Positions 1 to 9,298 of a stretch of DNA of 64,000 bases are shown piece by piece. Made by a program: the position numbers and the translations under genes. Within the stretch, counting starts at the first letter, position 1, and the number at the start of each line of letters is the position of its first letter. The stretch is from contig JAIHAL010000001.1 of assembly GCA_020054675.1 (NCBI GenBank), positions 62,001-126,000 of the forward strand. Direction: 5' to 3'. The DNA comes from Oscillospiraceae bacterium (GTDB lineage Bacteria > Bacillota > Clostridia > Oscillospirales > Ruminococcaceae). The notes under the pieces are model-generated. The model was given only the letters and a program-made list of their open reading frames with translations, did no database searches and was not told where the DNA came from.

Positions 1-783
1 TCGCTTGAAGAAATAGCGGGGATACGGGCAAAAACTCCTGCGGAACTTGATATTGAAGCCTTTGTGCATGGAGCAATGTGTGTTTCTTTTTCGGGAAGAT
101 GCCTTTTGTCAAATTATATAGTCAACCGTGACGCAAATAGAGGAGAATGTGCCCAGCCGTGCAGATGGGGATATTATTTGATGGAGGAAAAGCGCCCCAA
201 TGAATTTTATCCTATCTATGAGGATGAAAAAGGGACATATATATTAAACGCAAAAGACCTTTGCATGATTGATTTTATTGACAAGCTTGCTTTGGCAGGG
301 ATAACAAGCTTTAAGATAGAAGGAAGGGCAAAGTCGTCGTATTATGTTTCCGTGGTGACAAATGCATACAGAATGGCTATAGACCATTATCTTAAAAATC
401 CGAGTAATTTTAAGCTTCCTAAATGGATTCGCGAGGAAGTTTTTAAAGTCAGCCACCGCAGCTATTGTACAGGATTTTATTTTGGGCATCCAAAGGATTG
501 CCAGTATTATGAAAACAGTGGGTATATCCGCGAATATGACGTGGCGGCAATAATTAAAAAGTGCGAAAACGGCTTTATTTATGCACAGCAGAGGAATAAA
601 TTCAGCGTGGGCGAAACGGTTGAAATTTTTTCGCCAAAAAGAGAACCTGATGAAATGGTTGTTCCGGCTATCTTCAATGGTCAGGATGAAAGCATACAAA
701 GCGCCTGTCATCCGATGATGGAGCTTAAAATCCCTTGCGAAAAAAGCTATCCGGAGAATTCTATAATAAGAATTAAAAGGTAA
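1..783 (+). CDS. Peptidase U32 family protein (3' part)
   Basis: The frame is open from base 1, so the gene begins before the window; about 260 residues of the C-terminal part are visible. Near the start of the visible part is the family signature FVHGAMCVSFSGRC followed by NRDANRGECAQPCRW, which is diagnostic of U32 peptidases such as YrrO/YdcP/RlhA. The GTG at 64 sits inside this motif and is not a real start. Family members are collagenase-like proteins or factors for prephenate-dependent 23S rRNA hydroxylation; which applies here cannot be told. A stem-loop terminator follows at 861-897. Confidence 0.9.
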   Translation, partial: SLEEIAGIRAKTPAELDIEAFVHGAMCVSFSGRCLLSNYIVNRDANRGECAQPCRWGYYLMEEKRPNEFYPIYEDEKGTYILNAKDLCMIDFIDKLALAGITSFKIEGRAKSSYYVSVVTNAYRMAIDHYLKNPSNFKLPKWIREEVFKVSHRSYCTGFYFGHPKDCQYYENSGYIREYDVAAIIKKCENGFIYAQQRNKFSVGETVEIFSPKREPDEMVVPAIFNGQDESIQSACHPMMELKIPCEKSYPENSIIRIKR

Positions 784-814
784 AATTTGCAAGTTACAAT
801 AATTTTTAAAAAAA

Positions 815-836
815 GGCTCTTTGTCAATAGTTGGGG
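815..836. repeat. Possible ISL3-family terminal inverted repeat remnant
   Basis: The stretch starts GGCTCTTTGTCAA, resembling the GGCTCTT-type ends I remember for ISL3-family insertion sequences. No matching opposite end and no transposase were seen nearby, so at most this is a solo end or a chance match. Confidence 0.2.
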
Positions 837-860
837 TAAATCCGAAAAAATGAAAGAAAG

Positions 861-897
861 CAGGTGGTGGCAATCAGACTATCACCTGTTTGTTTTT
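861..897 (+). terminator. Rho-independent terminator after the U32 gene
   Basis: A 10-bp stem (861-870 with 879-888, two G-U pairs) closes an 8-base loop and is followed by TTTGTTTTT. It separates the U32 gene from the str operon. The remaining bases from 898 to 1038 hold no convincing gene. Confidence 0.7.
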
Positions 898-1038
898 AAA
901 ATTTTTGGAAATATTGTAGAGCATGGAAATTATGCAAGACTGATTGATGAAGCTGGCGCATTTGCAAAGCTTTGTCTTGTTGAAGCCGTTGATTAAATGA
1001 CTTTGCAATTAAATTGGCCGATTTATTGCAAAAAACTC

Positions 1039-1067
1039 TTGACAGGGATAAGGAATTGTATTATAAT
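1039..1067 (+). promoter_or_regulatory. str operon promoter
   Basis: Perfect vegetative sigma-A promoter: TTGACA at 1039-1044, 17-base spacer, TATAAT at 1062-1067. It lies about 65 bases before rpsL and would drive rpsL-rpsG-fusA. Confidence 0.9.
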
Positions 1068-1132
1068 ACTTTAGTATGAGTGCGCATATATTGTGTATTT
1101 TCATGCCATTTTAAAGGAAAGGAGATAGATTG

Positions 1133-1558
1133 ATGCCAACCTTTAACCAGTTAGTTCGCAAGGGAAGGGAAGTTGTCGAGAAGAAATCAACCGCTCCGGC
1201 ACTTTTGAAGGGATTCAACTCAAAGAAGAAAATTGAGATTGCTCAGAATTCACCTCAAAAGCGCGGCGTTTGCACTGCGGTAAGAACTCAGACTCCTAAG
1301 AAGCCTAACTCAGCTCTTAGAAAAATTGCCAGAGTAAGGCTTTCAAACCATACTGAAGTTACTGCATACATTCCCGGCATAGGCCATAACCTTCAGGAAC
1401 ACAGCGTAGTTCTCATTCGCGGCGGACGTGTTAAGGACCTCCCGGGTGTGCGTTACCACATTATCCGCGGAACTCTTGATGCGCAAGGCGTTGCAAAGAG
1501 AATGCAGGGACGTTCCAAGTACGGTGCTAAGCGTCCTAAGGCAGGAGCTGCAAAGTAA
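1133..1558 (+). CDS. rpsL: 30S ribosomal protein S12
   Basis: A 141-residue protein of the decoding centre of the small subunit. It has the universal S12 core, including the [11 protein letters not shown] loop, where streptomycin-resistance changes occur and which here is the wild-type sequence, and the [14 protein letters not shown] loop carrying the aspartate that RimO methylthiolates. The C-terminus is basic. I place the start at ATG 1133, not the TTG three bases earlier, because it gives the usual [11 protein letters not shown] start behind an AAGGAAAGGAG ribosome binding site. It is the first gene of the str operon; the usual upstream rpoBC genes are absent, a U32 gene being there instead. 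Confidence 0.98.
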   Translation: MPTFNQLVRKGREVVEKKSTAPALLKGFNSKKKIEIAQNSPQKRGVCTAVRTQTPKKPNSALRKIARVRLSNHTEVTAYIPGIGHNLQEHSVVLIRGGRVKDLPGVRYHIIRGTLDAQGVAKRMQGRSKYGAKRPKAGAAK

Positions 1559-1715
1559 TTTGAAAAACAACAACCGCAAACTTAATTTTGGGGTATTTTA
1601 ATATATAATAGTTTTATAATATATATTATTGCCTCAATATTGGTCAACGGGTCTGCGCATTTTTGCGCATTGAAACGAGTACCTGTGATATCATACTATG
1701 AAGGAGGGAAGCGAA

Positions 1716-2186
1716 GTGCCAAGAAGAGGTAATGTTGCCAAGCGAGATGTTTTGGCAGATCCGCTTTATAATTCTAAGCTTGTAACCCGTCTTATAAACA
1801 ACGTTATGCTTGACGGCAAGAAGGGTGTAGCTCAGAAGATTGTTTATGGCGCGTTCGAAATAGTTGCCGAAAAGACAGGCAAAGACGCTTTGGAGGTTTT
1901 TGAGCAGGCAATGGAAAATGTTATGCCTGTTCTTGAAGTAAAAGCTCGCCGTGTCGGCGGTGCAACCTATCAGGTTCCTATGGAAGTGCGTCCTGAAAGA
2001 CGCCAGACTTTGGGACTCAGATGGATAACAGCATATGCAAGGGCAAGAAGCGAAAAGACTATGAAGGAAAAGCTTGCGGCAGAAATACTCGATGCTGTCA
2101 ACGGTGTCGGCGGTGCCTGCAAGAAGCGTGACGATACGCATAAAATGGCTGAGGCCAACAAGGCTTTTGCAAGTTACAGATGGTAA
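1716..2186 (+). CDS. rpsG: 30S ribosomal protein S7
   Basis: A protein of 156 residues, the canonical S7 length, which nucleates assembly of the 30S head by binding the 3' major domain of 16S rRNA. The start is GTG 1716, behind AAGGAGGG at 1701-1708, giving the standard [13 protein letters not shown] start; the ATG at 1698 lies before the ribosome binding site and is rejected. The family signature around [17 protein letters not shown] and the LGLRWI stretch are present. The 157-base gap from rpsL contains a TGCGCA-tttt-TGCGCA repeat (1654-1669), which could fold in the leader. Confidence 0.98.
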   Translation: MPRRGNVAKRDVLADPLYNSKLVTRLINNVMLDGKKGVAQKIVYGAFEIVAEKTGKDALEVFEQAMENVMPVLEVKARRVGGATYQVPMEVRPERRQTLGLRWITAYARARSEKTMKEKLAAEILDAVNGVGGACKKRDDTHKMAEANKAFASYRW

Positions 2187-2222
2187 TGCCGCAAATGCTT
2201 TTGATTATTTAAGGAGGATGTT

Positions 2223-4307
2223 ATGCCAAGAGATTGTTCACTTGAGCGAACCCGTAATATTGGTATAATGGCTCATATTGACGCAGGCAAAACCACCACT
2301 ACAGAACGTATCCTCTTTTATACCGGTATAAACCATAAGATAGGAGAAGTTCACGAGGGTGCTGCAACAATGGACTGGATGGAGCAGGAGCAGGAAAGAG
2401 GTATTACAATTACCTCTGCTGCTACTACTACACACTGGTTGGGTCATAGAATCAACATTATCGACACACCCGGACACGTTGACTTTACGGTAGAAGTTGA
2501 ACGTTCACTCAGAGTGCTTGACGGCTCCGTTACGGTTTTCTGCGCAAAGGGCGGAGTTGAGCCCCAGTCCGAAACCGTATGGCGTCAGGCGGACAAATAC
2601 AGAGTCCCCAGAATGGCTTATGTAAACAAAATGGACATCATGGGCGCCGATTTTTATAGAGTTGTTTCCATGATGCACGATAGACTTAAGTGCAATGCCG
2701 TTCCGATTCAACTTCCGATTGGTTCCGAAGACACATTTAAGGGAATTATCGACCTTGTTGAAATGAAGGCGTACGTTTATTACGACGACCTTGGAAAAGA
2801 TATCAGGGTTGAGGAAATCCCGGCTGATATGGTTGACAAAGCAAATGAATACCGTGCGGCGCTTCTTGACAATGTTGCAGAACATGATGAAGAACTCATG
2901 ATGAAGTACCTTGACGGTGAGGAGCTTACCATTGAGGAAATCAAGCATTGCATAAGAAAGGCAACAATTGCAAATGAAATGGTTCCGGTTGTATGCGGAA
3001 CATCATATAGGAACAAGGGCGTTCAGAAGCTTCTTGACGCTATTGTTGACTATATGCCTTCTCCGCTTGACATTCCCAGCATAAAGGGCGTAAATCCCGA
3101 TACCGGCGAGGAATGTGAAAGGAAAGCTTCAGACAGCGAGCCTTTCTCTGCGCTTGCATTTAAGATTATGACCGACCCGTTTGTTGGAAAGCTTTGCTTC
3201 TTCCGCGTATATTCGGGAACGGTTAATGCGGGAACCACGGTTTATAACTCAACTAAGGACAACAACGAAAGAATGGGAAGAATTCTTCAGATGCACGCAA
3301 ACCACAGGCAGGATATCGAAACCTGCTATGCGGGAGATATTGCCGCTGCGGTAGGACTTAAAAACACCACCACGGGCGATACGCTTTGCGATGAAAAATT
3401 CCCTGTTATTCTTGAGTCCATGGAATTCCCGGACCCTGTTATCCAGCTTGCAATCGAGCCTAAGACCAAGGCCGGACAGGAAAAGATGGGCATAGCGCTT
3501 TCAAAGCTTGCCGAAGAAGACCCGACGTTCAGAACGTGGACGGACGAGGAAACCGGACAGACAATTATTGCCGGAATGGGCGAACTTCACCTTGAAATCA
3601 TCGTAGACAGAATGCTCCGTGAATTCAAGGTTGAGGCAAACGTAGGCGCACCTCAGGTTGCTTACAAGGAAACTATCAGACGTCCTGCCGATGTTGATTG
3701 CAAGTATGCAAGACAGTCCGGTGGTAAAGGTCAGTACGGTCACGTTAAGATTAAGATTGAACCTAATGAGTCCGGAAAGGGCTATGAATTTATCAATGCA
3801 ATAACAGGCGGTGCTATTCCTAAGGAATACATCGGCCCTGTTGACCAAGGTATCAGAGGCGCAATGCAGGCCGGCGTTCTTGCGGGATATCCGGTTGTTG
3901 ACGTTAAGGTTACCTTGTACGATGGTTCATACCACGAAGTAGACTCATCAGAAATGGCGTTTAAGATTGCCGGTTCAATGGCTTTCAAGGAAGCTATGAA
4001 AAAGGCGGACCCGGTTATTCTTGAACCTATAATGAAAGTATCGGTTATCGTTCCGGAAGATTACATGGGCGATGTTATCGGCGACCTTAACTCACGCCGC
4101 GGACAGATTCAGGGCATGGAGGCAAGACCGGGATCGCAGCAGATCAATGCGCTTGTTCCGCTTTCCGAAATGTTCGGATATTCAAATGACCTGCGTTCAA
4201 AGACACAGGGCCGCGGACAGTATAGCATGGAGCCGCATAGCTACATTGAAGTTCCGAAGTCGATTTCTGAAAAGATTATGTCAGCACGCAGCAAGAAGGA
4301 AGAATAA
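2223..4307 (+). CDS. fusA: Elongation factor G
   Basis: A GTPase of 694 residues that drives tRNA-mRNA translocation on the ribosome. G1 [13 protein letters not shown] lies at residues 17-29, the switch I region has [10 protein letters not shown]3 is DTPGHVDF and G4 is NKMD; the EF-G domain IV and V sequences follow, including [10 protein letters not shown] and the C-terminal [20 protein letters not shown] lies at 2211-2217, 36 bases after rpsG, so the three genes form one unit. The length is typical and nothing is missing. Confidence 0.98.
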   Translation: MPRDCSLERTRNIGIMAHIDAGKTTTTERILFYTGINHKIGEVHEGAATMDWMEQEQERGITITSAATTTHWLGHRINIIDTPGHVDFTVEVERSLRVLDGSVTVFCAKGGVEPQSETVWRQADKYRVPRMAYVNKMDIMGADFYRVVSMMHDRLKCNAVPIQLPIGSEDTFKGIIDLVEMKAYVYYDDLGKDIRVEEIPADMVDKANEYRAALLDNVAEHDEELMMKYLDGEELTIEEIKHCIRKATIANEMVPVVCGTSYRNKGVQKLLDAIVDYMPSPLDIPSIKGVNPDTGEECERKASDSEPFSALAFKIMTDPFVGKLCFFRVYSGTVNAGTTVYNSTKDNNERMGRILQMHANHRQDIETCYAGDIAAAVGLKNTTTGDTLCDEKFPVILESMEFPDPVIQLAIEPKTKAGQEKMGIALSKLAEEDPTFRTWTDEETGQTIIAGMGELHLEIIVDRMLREFKVEANVGAPQVAYKETIRRPADVDCKYARQSGGKGQYGHVKIKIEPNESGKGYEFINAITGGAIPKEYIGPVDQGIRGAMQAGVLAGYPVVDVKVTLYDGSYHEVDSSEMAFKIAGSMAFKEAMKKADPVILEPIMKVSVIVPEDYMGDVIGDLNSRRGQIQGMEARPGSQQINALVPLSEMFGYSNDLRSKTQGRGQYSMEPHSYIEVPKSISEKIMSARSKKEE

Positions 4308-4321
4308 TTTATTTTTACCCC

Positions 4322-4350
4322 TTGAAAACAGGCGTGTTGTCTGCTAAAAT
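4322..4350 (+). promoter_or_regulatory. Internal promoter before tuf
   Basis: TTGAAA at 4322-4327, 17-base spacer, TAAAAT at 4345-4350 with an extended TGC just before the -10. It lies in the fusA-tuf gap and would give tuf extra, independent transcription. Confidence 0.6.
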
Positions 4351-4397
4351 ATAAAATATAATTAACTGGAAATTAAATTTTTAAGGAGGAAAATCCA

Positions 4398-5603
4398 ATG
4401 GCAAAGGCTAAATTCGAAAGAACCAAACCGCACGTTAACATTGGTACAATCGGTCACGTTGACCATGGCAAAACAACTCTTACCGCTGCAATTACAAAGA
4501 CCTTGTCTTTGAAGGGACAGGCTGAATTCAGGGCTTATGACCAAATCGACGGTGCTCCGGAAGAAAGAGAACGTGGAATCACAATCAATACTGCTCACGT
4601 TGAATATGAAACAGACAAGCGCCACTATGCGCACGTTGACTGCCCCGGCCACGCTGACTACGTTAAGAACATGATTACCGGTGCCGCTCAGATGGACGGC
4701 GCTATCCTCGTAGTTGCTGCAACTGATGGTCCTATGGCTCAGACCAAGGAACACCTTCTCCTTGCTTACCAGGTAGGCGTTCCTTACATCGTAGTATTCA
4801 TGAACAAGGTTGACCAGGTTGACGATCCGGAACTCCTTGAACTCGTTGAAATGGATATTCGTGAAGCTCTCACAAAGTACAACTTCAACGGCGATGAAAC
4901 TCCTATCATCAAGGGCTCTGCTCTCCAGGCTCTCGAAGCTCCCAATGATTTGAACAATCCTGCTTACAAGCCGATTTTCGAACTTATGGATGCTGTTGAC
5001 AGCTATATTCCTACTCCTGAAAGAAAGGCTGACCAGCCGTTCCTTATGCCTGTTGAAGACGTATTTACAATCACAGGCCGTGGTACGGTTGCTACCGGTA
5101 GAGTAGAAAGAGGCCAGCTCAAGGTTGGTGAAGAAGTTGCTATCGTTGGTCTTACAAACGATGCTCCTCTTAAGACAGTCGTAACAGGTATCGAAATGTT
5201 CAGAAAGATTCTTGATTACGCTGAAGCAGGCGACAACATCGGTGCTCTTCTCCGTGGCGTTCAGAGAACTGATATCGAAAGAGGACAGGTTCTCTGCAAA
5301 CCCGGTTCAATTCATCCCCACACCAAGTTTAAGGCTCAGGTTTACGTTTTGAAGAAAGAAGAAGGCGGACGTCATACTCCTTTCTTCTCCAACTACAGAC
5401 CTCAGTTCTACTTCAGAACAACTGACGTTACCGGCGTTATCAAGCTTCCTGCTGACAAGGAAATGTGCATCCCTGGCGATAACGTTGAAATGGAAGTTGA
5501 GCTCATTACTCCTATCGCTATTGAAGAAGGTCTCCGTTTCGCTATCCGTGAAGGCGGACGTACTGTAGGTTCAGGCGTAGTTACTTCAATCATTGACAAG
5601 TAA
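4398..5603 (+). CDS. tuf: Elongation factor Tu
   Basis: A GTPase of 401 residues that delivers aminoacyl-tRNA to the A site. Visible motifs are [10 protein letters not shown] (G1), [12 protein letters not shown] (switch I), DCPGHADY (G3), NKVD (G4) and GSAL (G5), followed by the two beta-barrel domains ending in [11 protein letters not shown]. The ribosome binding site is AAGGAGG at 4383-4389. It closes the str operon; a strong bidirectional terminator lies about 50 bases after the stop. Codon use is strongly biased, as expected for a highly expressed gene. Confidence 0.98.
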   Translation: MAKAKFERTKPHVNIGTIGHVDHGKTTLTAAITKTLSLKGQAEFRAYDQIDGAPEERERGITINTAHVEYETDKRHYAHVDCPGHADYVKNMITGAAQMDGAILVVAATDGPMAQTKEHLLLAYQVGVPYIVVFMNKVDQVDDPELLELVEMDIREALTKYNFNGDETPIIKGSALQALEAPNDLNNPAYKPIFELMDAVDSYIPTPERKADQPFLMPVEDVFTITGRGTVATGRVERGQLKVGEEVAIVGLTNDAPLKTVVTGIEMFRKILDYAEAGDNIGALLRGVQRTDIERGQVLCKPGSIHPHTKFKAQVYVLKKEEGGRHTPFFSNYRPQFYFRTTDVTGVIKLPADKEMCIPGDNVEMEVELITPIAIEEGLRFAIREGGRTVGSGVVTSIIDK

Positions 5604-5654
5604 TAAAAATTTTGCTGCTGTTTCAGGCAGTTGTGTTAGGAATTTTTAATTTAT

Positions 5655-5700
5655 TAAAAAATCGGCATAGGTTGGTATTACCACCTATGTCGATTTTGTT
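5655..5700. terminator. Bidirectional terminator between tuf and the SDR gene
   Basis: A 12-bp stem (5661-5672 with 5683-5694) is flanked by an A-run on the left and a T-run on the right, so it can end both tuf on the plus strand and the convergent gene on the minus strand. Confidence 0.85.
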
Positions 5701-5726
5701 TGTATCAAATTTGATTTATGATAGAT

Positions 5727-6446
5727 TTAAATTAAAAATCCTCCGTTTGGACTTATGACTTGTCCGGTTATAAAATCTGCTTTTTTTGAGGCAAGGAAAA
5801 ATATTGTGTTTGCTATATCTTCGGGGGAGCCTATTTTGCCAAGGGGGGTTTCCTCTTTAAGGGCATCCATGACTTCTTTTGGGATGCTTGAATTCATGTC
5901 GGTATTTATGACTCCGGGAGCGACACAGTTTACAGTTATTCCGGATGGGCCAAGCTCTTTTGCAAGAGCTTTTGTGAAGCCTATCAGCGCAGCTTTTGAT
6001 GCCGAATAATGCACTTCGCAGGATGCGCCTGTTATTCCCCATATCGAGGAAATATTTATGATTTTGCCGCTTTTTTTGTTCAGCATATTTGGCAGAACCG
6101 CTTGAGTGCAGTTGAATGCTCCTTTTACGTTTGTGTCAAAAATCCTGTTCCATTCTTCTTCGGAAATATCTTGGAAGAGCATTTGTCCTGCAACAGCGGC
6201 ATTGTTTACAAGTATGTCTATCCCGCCGAAGATTGAATTTGCTTTTTCTACCATTTCAAAAACTTCTTTTCGATTGGAAACATCTGCACGAATGGCTGCT
6301 GCATTTTTTATTTCGGAAAGAAGTTCGAGAGCGTCTTTTTCGCTTTTATTGTAGTTTATAACAACATTAAATCCGTTTTTAGAAAAAAGCTTTGCGGTTT
6401 CGCGTCCAATTCCTCTTGAAGCCCCTGTTATAAGAACAGTTTCCAT
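5727..6446 (-). CDS. SDR-family reductase, similar to EF-P 5-aminopentanone reductase (YmfI) or FabG
   Basis: A 239-residue Rossmann-fold short-chain dehydrogenase/reductase. The nucleotide-binding TGASRGIG lies at 7-14, NNAA at 81-84, the catalytic serine near 133-134 (NISSIWG) and YSASK with Tyr147 and Lys151. The stretch NISSIWGITGASCEVHYSAS is what I recall from the YmfI group, which reduces the 5-aminopentanone group on the modified lysine of EF-P; FabG of fatty-acid synthesis is the alternative. It stands alone, convergent to tuf, with GGAGGA before its ATG. The position beside translation-factor genes fits YmfI but does not prove it. Confidence 0.75.
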   Translation of the reverse strand: METVLITGASRGIGRETAKLFSKNGFNVVINYNKSEKDALELLSEIKNAAAIRADVSNRKEVFEMVEKANSIFGGIDILVNNAAVAGQMLFQDISEEEWNRIFDTNVKGAFNCTQAVLPNMLNKKSGKIINISSIWGITGASCEVHYSASKAALIGFTKALAKELGPSGITVNCVAPGVINTDMNSSIPKEVMDALKEETPLGKIGSPEDIANTIFFLASKKADFITGQVISPNGGFLI

Positions 6447-6469
6447 AAAATCCTCCGTTTTTTATTTTT

Positions 6470-6498
6470 AGTATAGCACACATTTAAATTTATTGCAA
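6470..6498 (-). promoter_or_regulatory. Promoter of the SDR gene
   Basis: On the minus strand, TTGCAA, a 17-base spacer and TATACT with an extended TGC. It lies 24 bases before the start codon. Confidence 0.6.
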
Positions 6499-6563
6499 AA
6501 TGATTACAAAAACTCCAAATAGTTAAGGCAAAAGAATAATTTGGTTACAATTTGGAACACATA

Positions 6564-6592
6564 TGGAAATTTCAAATTATAAGTGGTATAAT
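6564..6592 (+). promoter_or_regulatory. Probable promoter of the ABC transporter operon
   Basis: An extended -10 (TGGTATAAT, with TATAAT at 6587-6592) has only a weak -35 (TGGAAA at 6564-6569). It lies about 40 bases before the ATPase start. Confidence 0.5.
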
Positions 6593-6632
6593 TACTTTTG
6601 TTGAGCAATATTGTTGACGGGAAGGTGAATTG

Positions 6633-7415
6633 ATGCCGTTTATTGAAGTGAAAGGTCTTAGAAAAGTTTATAGGCTTGGTAGCGAAAAAGTTGTGGCACT
6701 GAATAAAATTGACCTTGAAATTGAAAAGGGAGAAATTTGCTGTATACTTGGAACTTCCGGCTCCGGAAAATCCACTTTTTTGAATATGCTTGCGGGACTT
6801 GAAAAGCCTACGAAAGGCTCAATTTTAATAGGCGGCCGCGACATTGCAAAAATGAGTGAAAAGGAACTTGCAAAATTCAGACAGGAAAATACAGGGTTTA
6901 TTTTTCAATCTTACAACTTGCTCCCGTCGCTTACTGCGGCTGAAAACGTAAGCTTGCCGCTTATGTTTAAAGGCATTTCCAAAAATAAAAGGGAAAAAAT
7001 AGCGAAAAGCATGCTTAAAGCCGTAGGGCTTGAAAACAGGATGTCGCACCGGCCAAATCAAATGAGCGGCGGTCAGCAGCAAAGAGTAGGAATAGCAAGG
7101 GCGTTTGTGGCAAAACCGAATGTAGTTTTTGCCGACGAGCCGACAGGAAACCTTGACACCAAAACCACAGCCGAAGTTATGGAGCTTATGGTTAGGATGT
7201 GCAGAAAATACAATCAAACGCTTATTCTTGTTACGCATGATGTGGATATAGCAAAATATGCGGATAGAATAGTCCATTTGATTGACGGCAACATAGACAG
7301 CGATAAAAGGAATGAATCAATAGTTCCAAAGGAGCCGCTTGAAAAAGAAGACGGCAAAACAATAAATAATGCTTGCGAAAATGAAAATATGCAGGCGGAG
7401 GAGATAGGGCAATGA
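6633..7415 (+). CDS. ABC transporter ATP-binding protein, MacB/LolD type
   Basis: A 260-residue ATPase: Walker A GTSGSGKST at 40-48, Q-loop in FIFQSYN near 90, signature MSGGQ at 144-148, Walker B VVFADEP at 164-170 with the adjoining TGNLD typical of the MacB/LolD/FtsE class, and a THD switch histidine near 200. The last 35 or so residues are an acidic, lysine-rich tail not needed for the fold. The start is ATG 6633, not the preceding TTG. It overlaps the next gene by the ATGA type, and with the secreted protein and permease it forms a three-gene operon probably acting at the cell envelope. Confidence 0.93.
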   Translation: MPFIEVKGLRKVYRLGSEKVVALNKIDLEIEKGEICCILGTSGSGKSTFLNMLAGLEKPTKGSILIGGRDIAKMSEKELAKFRQENTGFIFQSYNLLPSLTAAENVSLPLMFKGISKNKREKIAKSMLKAVGLENRMSHRPNQMSGGQQQRVGIARAFVAKPNVVFADEPTGNLDTKTTAEVMELMVRMCRKYNQTLILVTHDVDIAKYADRIVHLIDGNIDSDKRNESIVPKEPLEKEDGKTINNACENENMQAEEIGQ

Positions 7416-9298
7416 AAGATTTATTAAAGAAAATTTCGGTTTTTATTACAGCATTTTTGATTGCGGTTGTTTTTATAATTCCTGATTTTGGGGTTTTGGC
7501 GGATACTACAACACCTGATTCATCATCTACGTCCACATCCACATCCACGTCCACGTCCACATCTACCTCAACCTCAACAACTACAACTATAACTACAATC
7601 ACAACATCCACTACAACAATTACTACAAAACCTATTGAAGGTTCTCCTAATTTTATAATTTCAAGTGTTAGCGGAAATAAAATTGAAGCCGGTAAAACAC
7701 AAACAATTTCAATAAGGTTAAAAAATGTTGGCGATGATTGCAAAAGATCTACAATATCAATTTCAGATGAAAAAGGTATTTTTAGTTTCCCATTTGGTGA
7801 AATTCAAAGCATTTCATACATTGATGAAAATGATTACCAAACGATTTCTTATGAAGTAAGTACCCCTGATTATACATCAAGTGGAAGGTATTCTTTAAAA
7901 CTTGATTTAACTAATATAAATTACGATAAAGTTTCTTCAACACAAAGCCTTAGTTTTTATGTTGATGTTAAAAATAATATTAAAATGGGAGGCCTTGAAG
8001 TTTCGTCCTATTCTACCGATAAAGTGGATGTAAAGGATGGGGATGCTTTTCTTTTGACGGTTAAGCTTAAAAATAATTCTGGGATGAATATAACTGGTGC
8101 CAAAATTTCGCTTGGCGGGCTTGACGGCACAAAATTTGCTATGAACAACGGGCTTTCATCCTATACGGTGGATGTTGCAAAGGATGCCGAAATAACTTTG
8201 CAGTTTCCTTTGGTTGCATGTAAGGGCATTGCATCAATAAGGGAAGTTCTTCCGCTTAACATATCATATTACATAAATCCAAATGATTCCGCAACAAAGC
8301 AAGAGTATTCAAGCAATATTACGATAAGCTGTGCAAAACCGGCTGAAACCACATCAACGACCGAACCCAAGGTTTTTGCGCCTAAGATAATAATTGAAAA
8401 ATATTCTTTTGGCGGAGATTATGTAACCGGCGGAAAAACATTCCCGCTTTCGCTTACTATAAAAAATACCAGTTCAAATGCACAAATACAAAATTTAAAA
8501 GTAACCATTCAAGGAGGTTCTTCGTCTGCCGGCAGCTCATCGGTGGTTGCTTTTACTCCTGCAAATTCTTCAAATTCATTTTTCTTTAAAGCGCTTAATG
8601 CCAATGCTTCGGAAAATATAAATATAGAAATGCTTGCAAAAGCCGATGCAACGCCGAACAGCTATCCAATTGAAGTTGTGTTCAACTATGAATATACGGT
8701 AAACGGCAGAAAAGGAGACAGCGTTGAAAATGTAACGGAAACTATCAATATCCCGCTTCAACAGGAGGACAGACTTGAAGTAAATCAGCCTGAATTGCAG
8801 GAAACAGGCATGGTGGGGCAGGAAATGCCAATAAGCGTTGGCATAGTAAATAAAGGCAAGAGCTCAGTTTATAATGTTACAGTCGATATAGTCGGCGAAG
8901 GTTTTACGAAAACTTCAGCGGCAGCATATTACATAGGCAATATAGACAGCGGCAAAGAGGAATCTTATGACAACAGCATAGTCCCTAATGCGGAAGGACA
9001 GGTAAAGGGCGAAATTGTAGTAACATATGAGGACTCCAACGGAAAGCAGAAGGAAATACGCAAGGAGTTTTCTTTTAATGCAATGCAAATGGTTATTGAT
9101 GACCCGTCAATGACCGGAAGCGATATGCCTGTTAATGGCGATGTTGGAAATAACGGCACATCTCCTGTGCTGATAATAATTATCGTTGTGGTTGGAGTGG
9201 TTGTTTTGGGAGCCGCGGGCTTTGTGGCATTTAAGATTATAAAGAAAAGAAAGTTCAAAAAGGCTCAAGAAATAGAGGATGACGATGAAGTTCTTTGA
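7412..9298 (+). CDS. Secreted, membrane-anchored CARDB-like protein with Ser/Thr linker
   Basis: A 628-residue protein with an N-terminal signal sequence (about residues 1-31), a Ser-Thr repeat at 39-56 running on as a Thr/Ile-rich stretch to about 73, a long extracellular part with several beta-sandwich-like repeats of the NVGD/LKNNSG kind (resembling CARDB or COG1361 domains), and near the C-terminus one membrane helix (about 588-610) followed by a basic cytoplasmic tail. It is sandwiched between the ATPase and the permease, overlapping both, so it is probably an accessory or substrate-binding partner of the transporter. No enzymatic motif is visible, and its ligand is unknown. Confidence 0.75.
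   Translation: MKDLLKKISVFITAFLIAVVFIIPDFGVLADTTTPDSSSTSTSTSTSTSTSTSTSTTTTITTITTSTTTITTKPIEGSPNFIISSVSGNKIEAGKTQTISIRLKNVGDDCKRSTISISDEKGIFSFPFGEIQSISYIDENDYQTISYEVSTPDYTSSGRYSLKLDLTNINYDKVSSTQSLSFYVDVKNNIKMGGLEVSSYSTDKVDVKDGDAFLLTVKLKNNSGMNITGAKISLGGLDGTKFAMNNGLSSYTVDVAKDAEITLQFPLVACKGIASIREVLPLNISYYINPNDSATKQEYSSNITISCAKPAETTSTTEPKVFAPKIIIEKYSFGGDYVTGGKTFPLSLTIKNTSSNAQIQNLKVTIQGGSSSAGSSSVVAFTPANSSNSFFFKALNANASENINIEMLAKADATPNSYPIEVVFNYEYTVNGRKGDSVENVTETINIPLQQEDRLEVNQPELQETGMVGQEMPISVGIVNKGKSSVYNVTVDIVGEGFTKTSAAAYYIGNIDSGKEESYDNSIVPNAEGQVKGEIVVTYEDSNGKQKEIRKEFSFNAMQMVIDDPSMTGSDMPVNGDVGNNGTSPVLIIIIVVVGVVVLGAAGFVAFKIIKKRKFKKAQEIEDDDEVL
7526..7579 (+). repeat. In-frame hexanucleotide repeat encoding Ser-Thr
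   Basis: About nine copies of a hexamer close to TCCACA or TCCACG, read as Ser-Thr. Slippage would lengthen or shorten the linker by Ser-Thr units without a frameshift. Confidence 0.8.

Noticed and set aside
244-873. Long minus-strand frame opposite the U32 gene
   Set aside because: Shadow of the real gene in the other strand; no start signals and no family likeness.
787-996. Open frame of 69 codons between the U32 gene and rpsL
   Set aside because: No ribosome binding site, it runs through the terminator hairpin, and the composition is not protein-like.
4755-4790. EF-Tu change from the common Arg-Gln to Tyr-Gln in the LLAYQVGVP stretch, considered as an elfamycin-resistance sign
   Set aside because: Similar residues occur in related clostridial EF-Tu as far as I recall, and the neighbouring glutamine is kept.
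7231-7743. Minus-strand frame with Val-Asp repeats opposite the Ser-Thr repeat
   Set aside because: It is the antisense reading of the hexanucleotide repeat and overlaps two well-supported genes.
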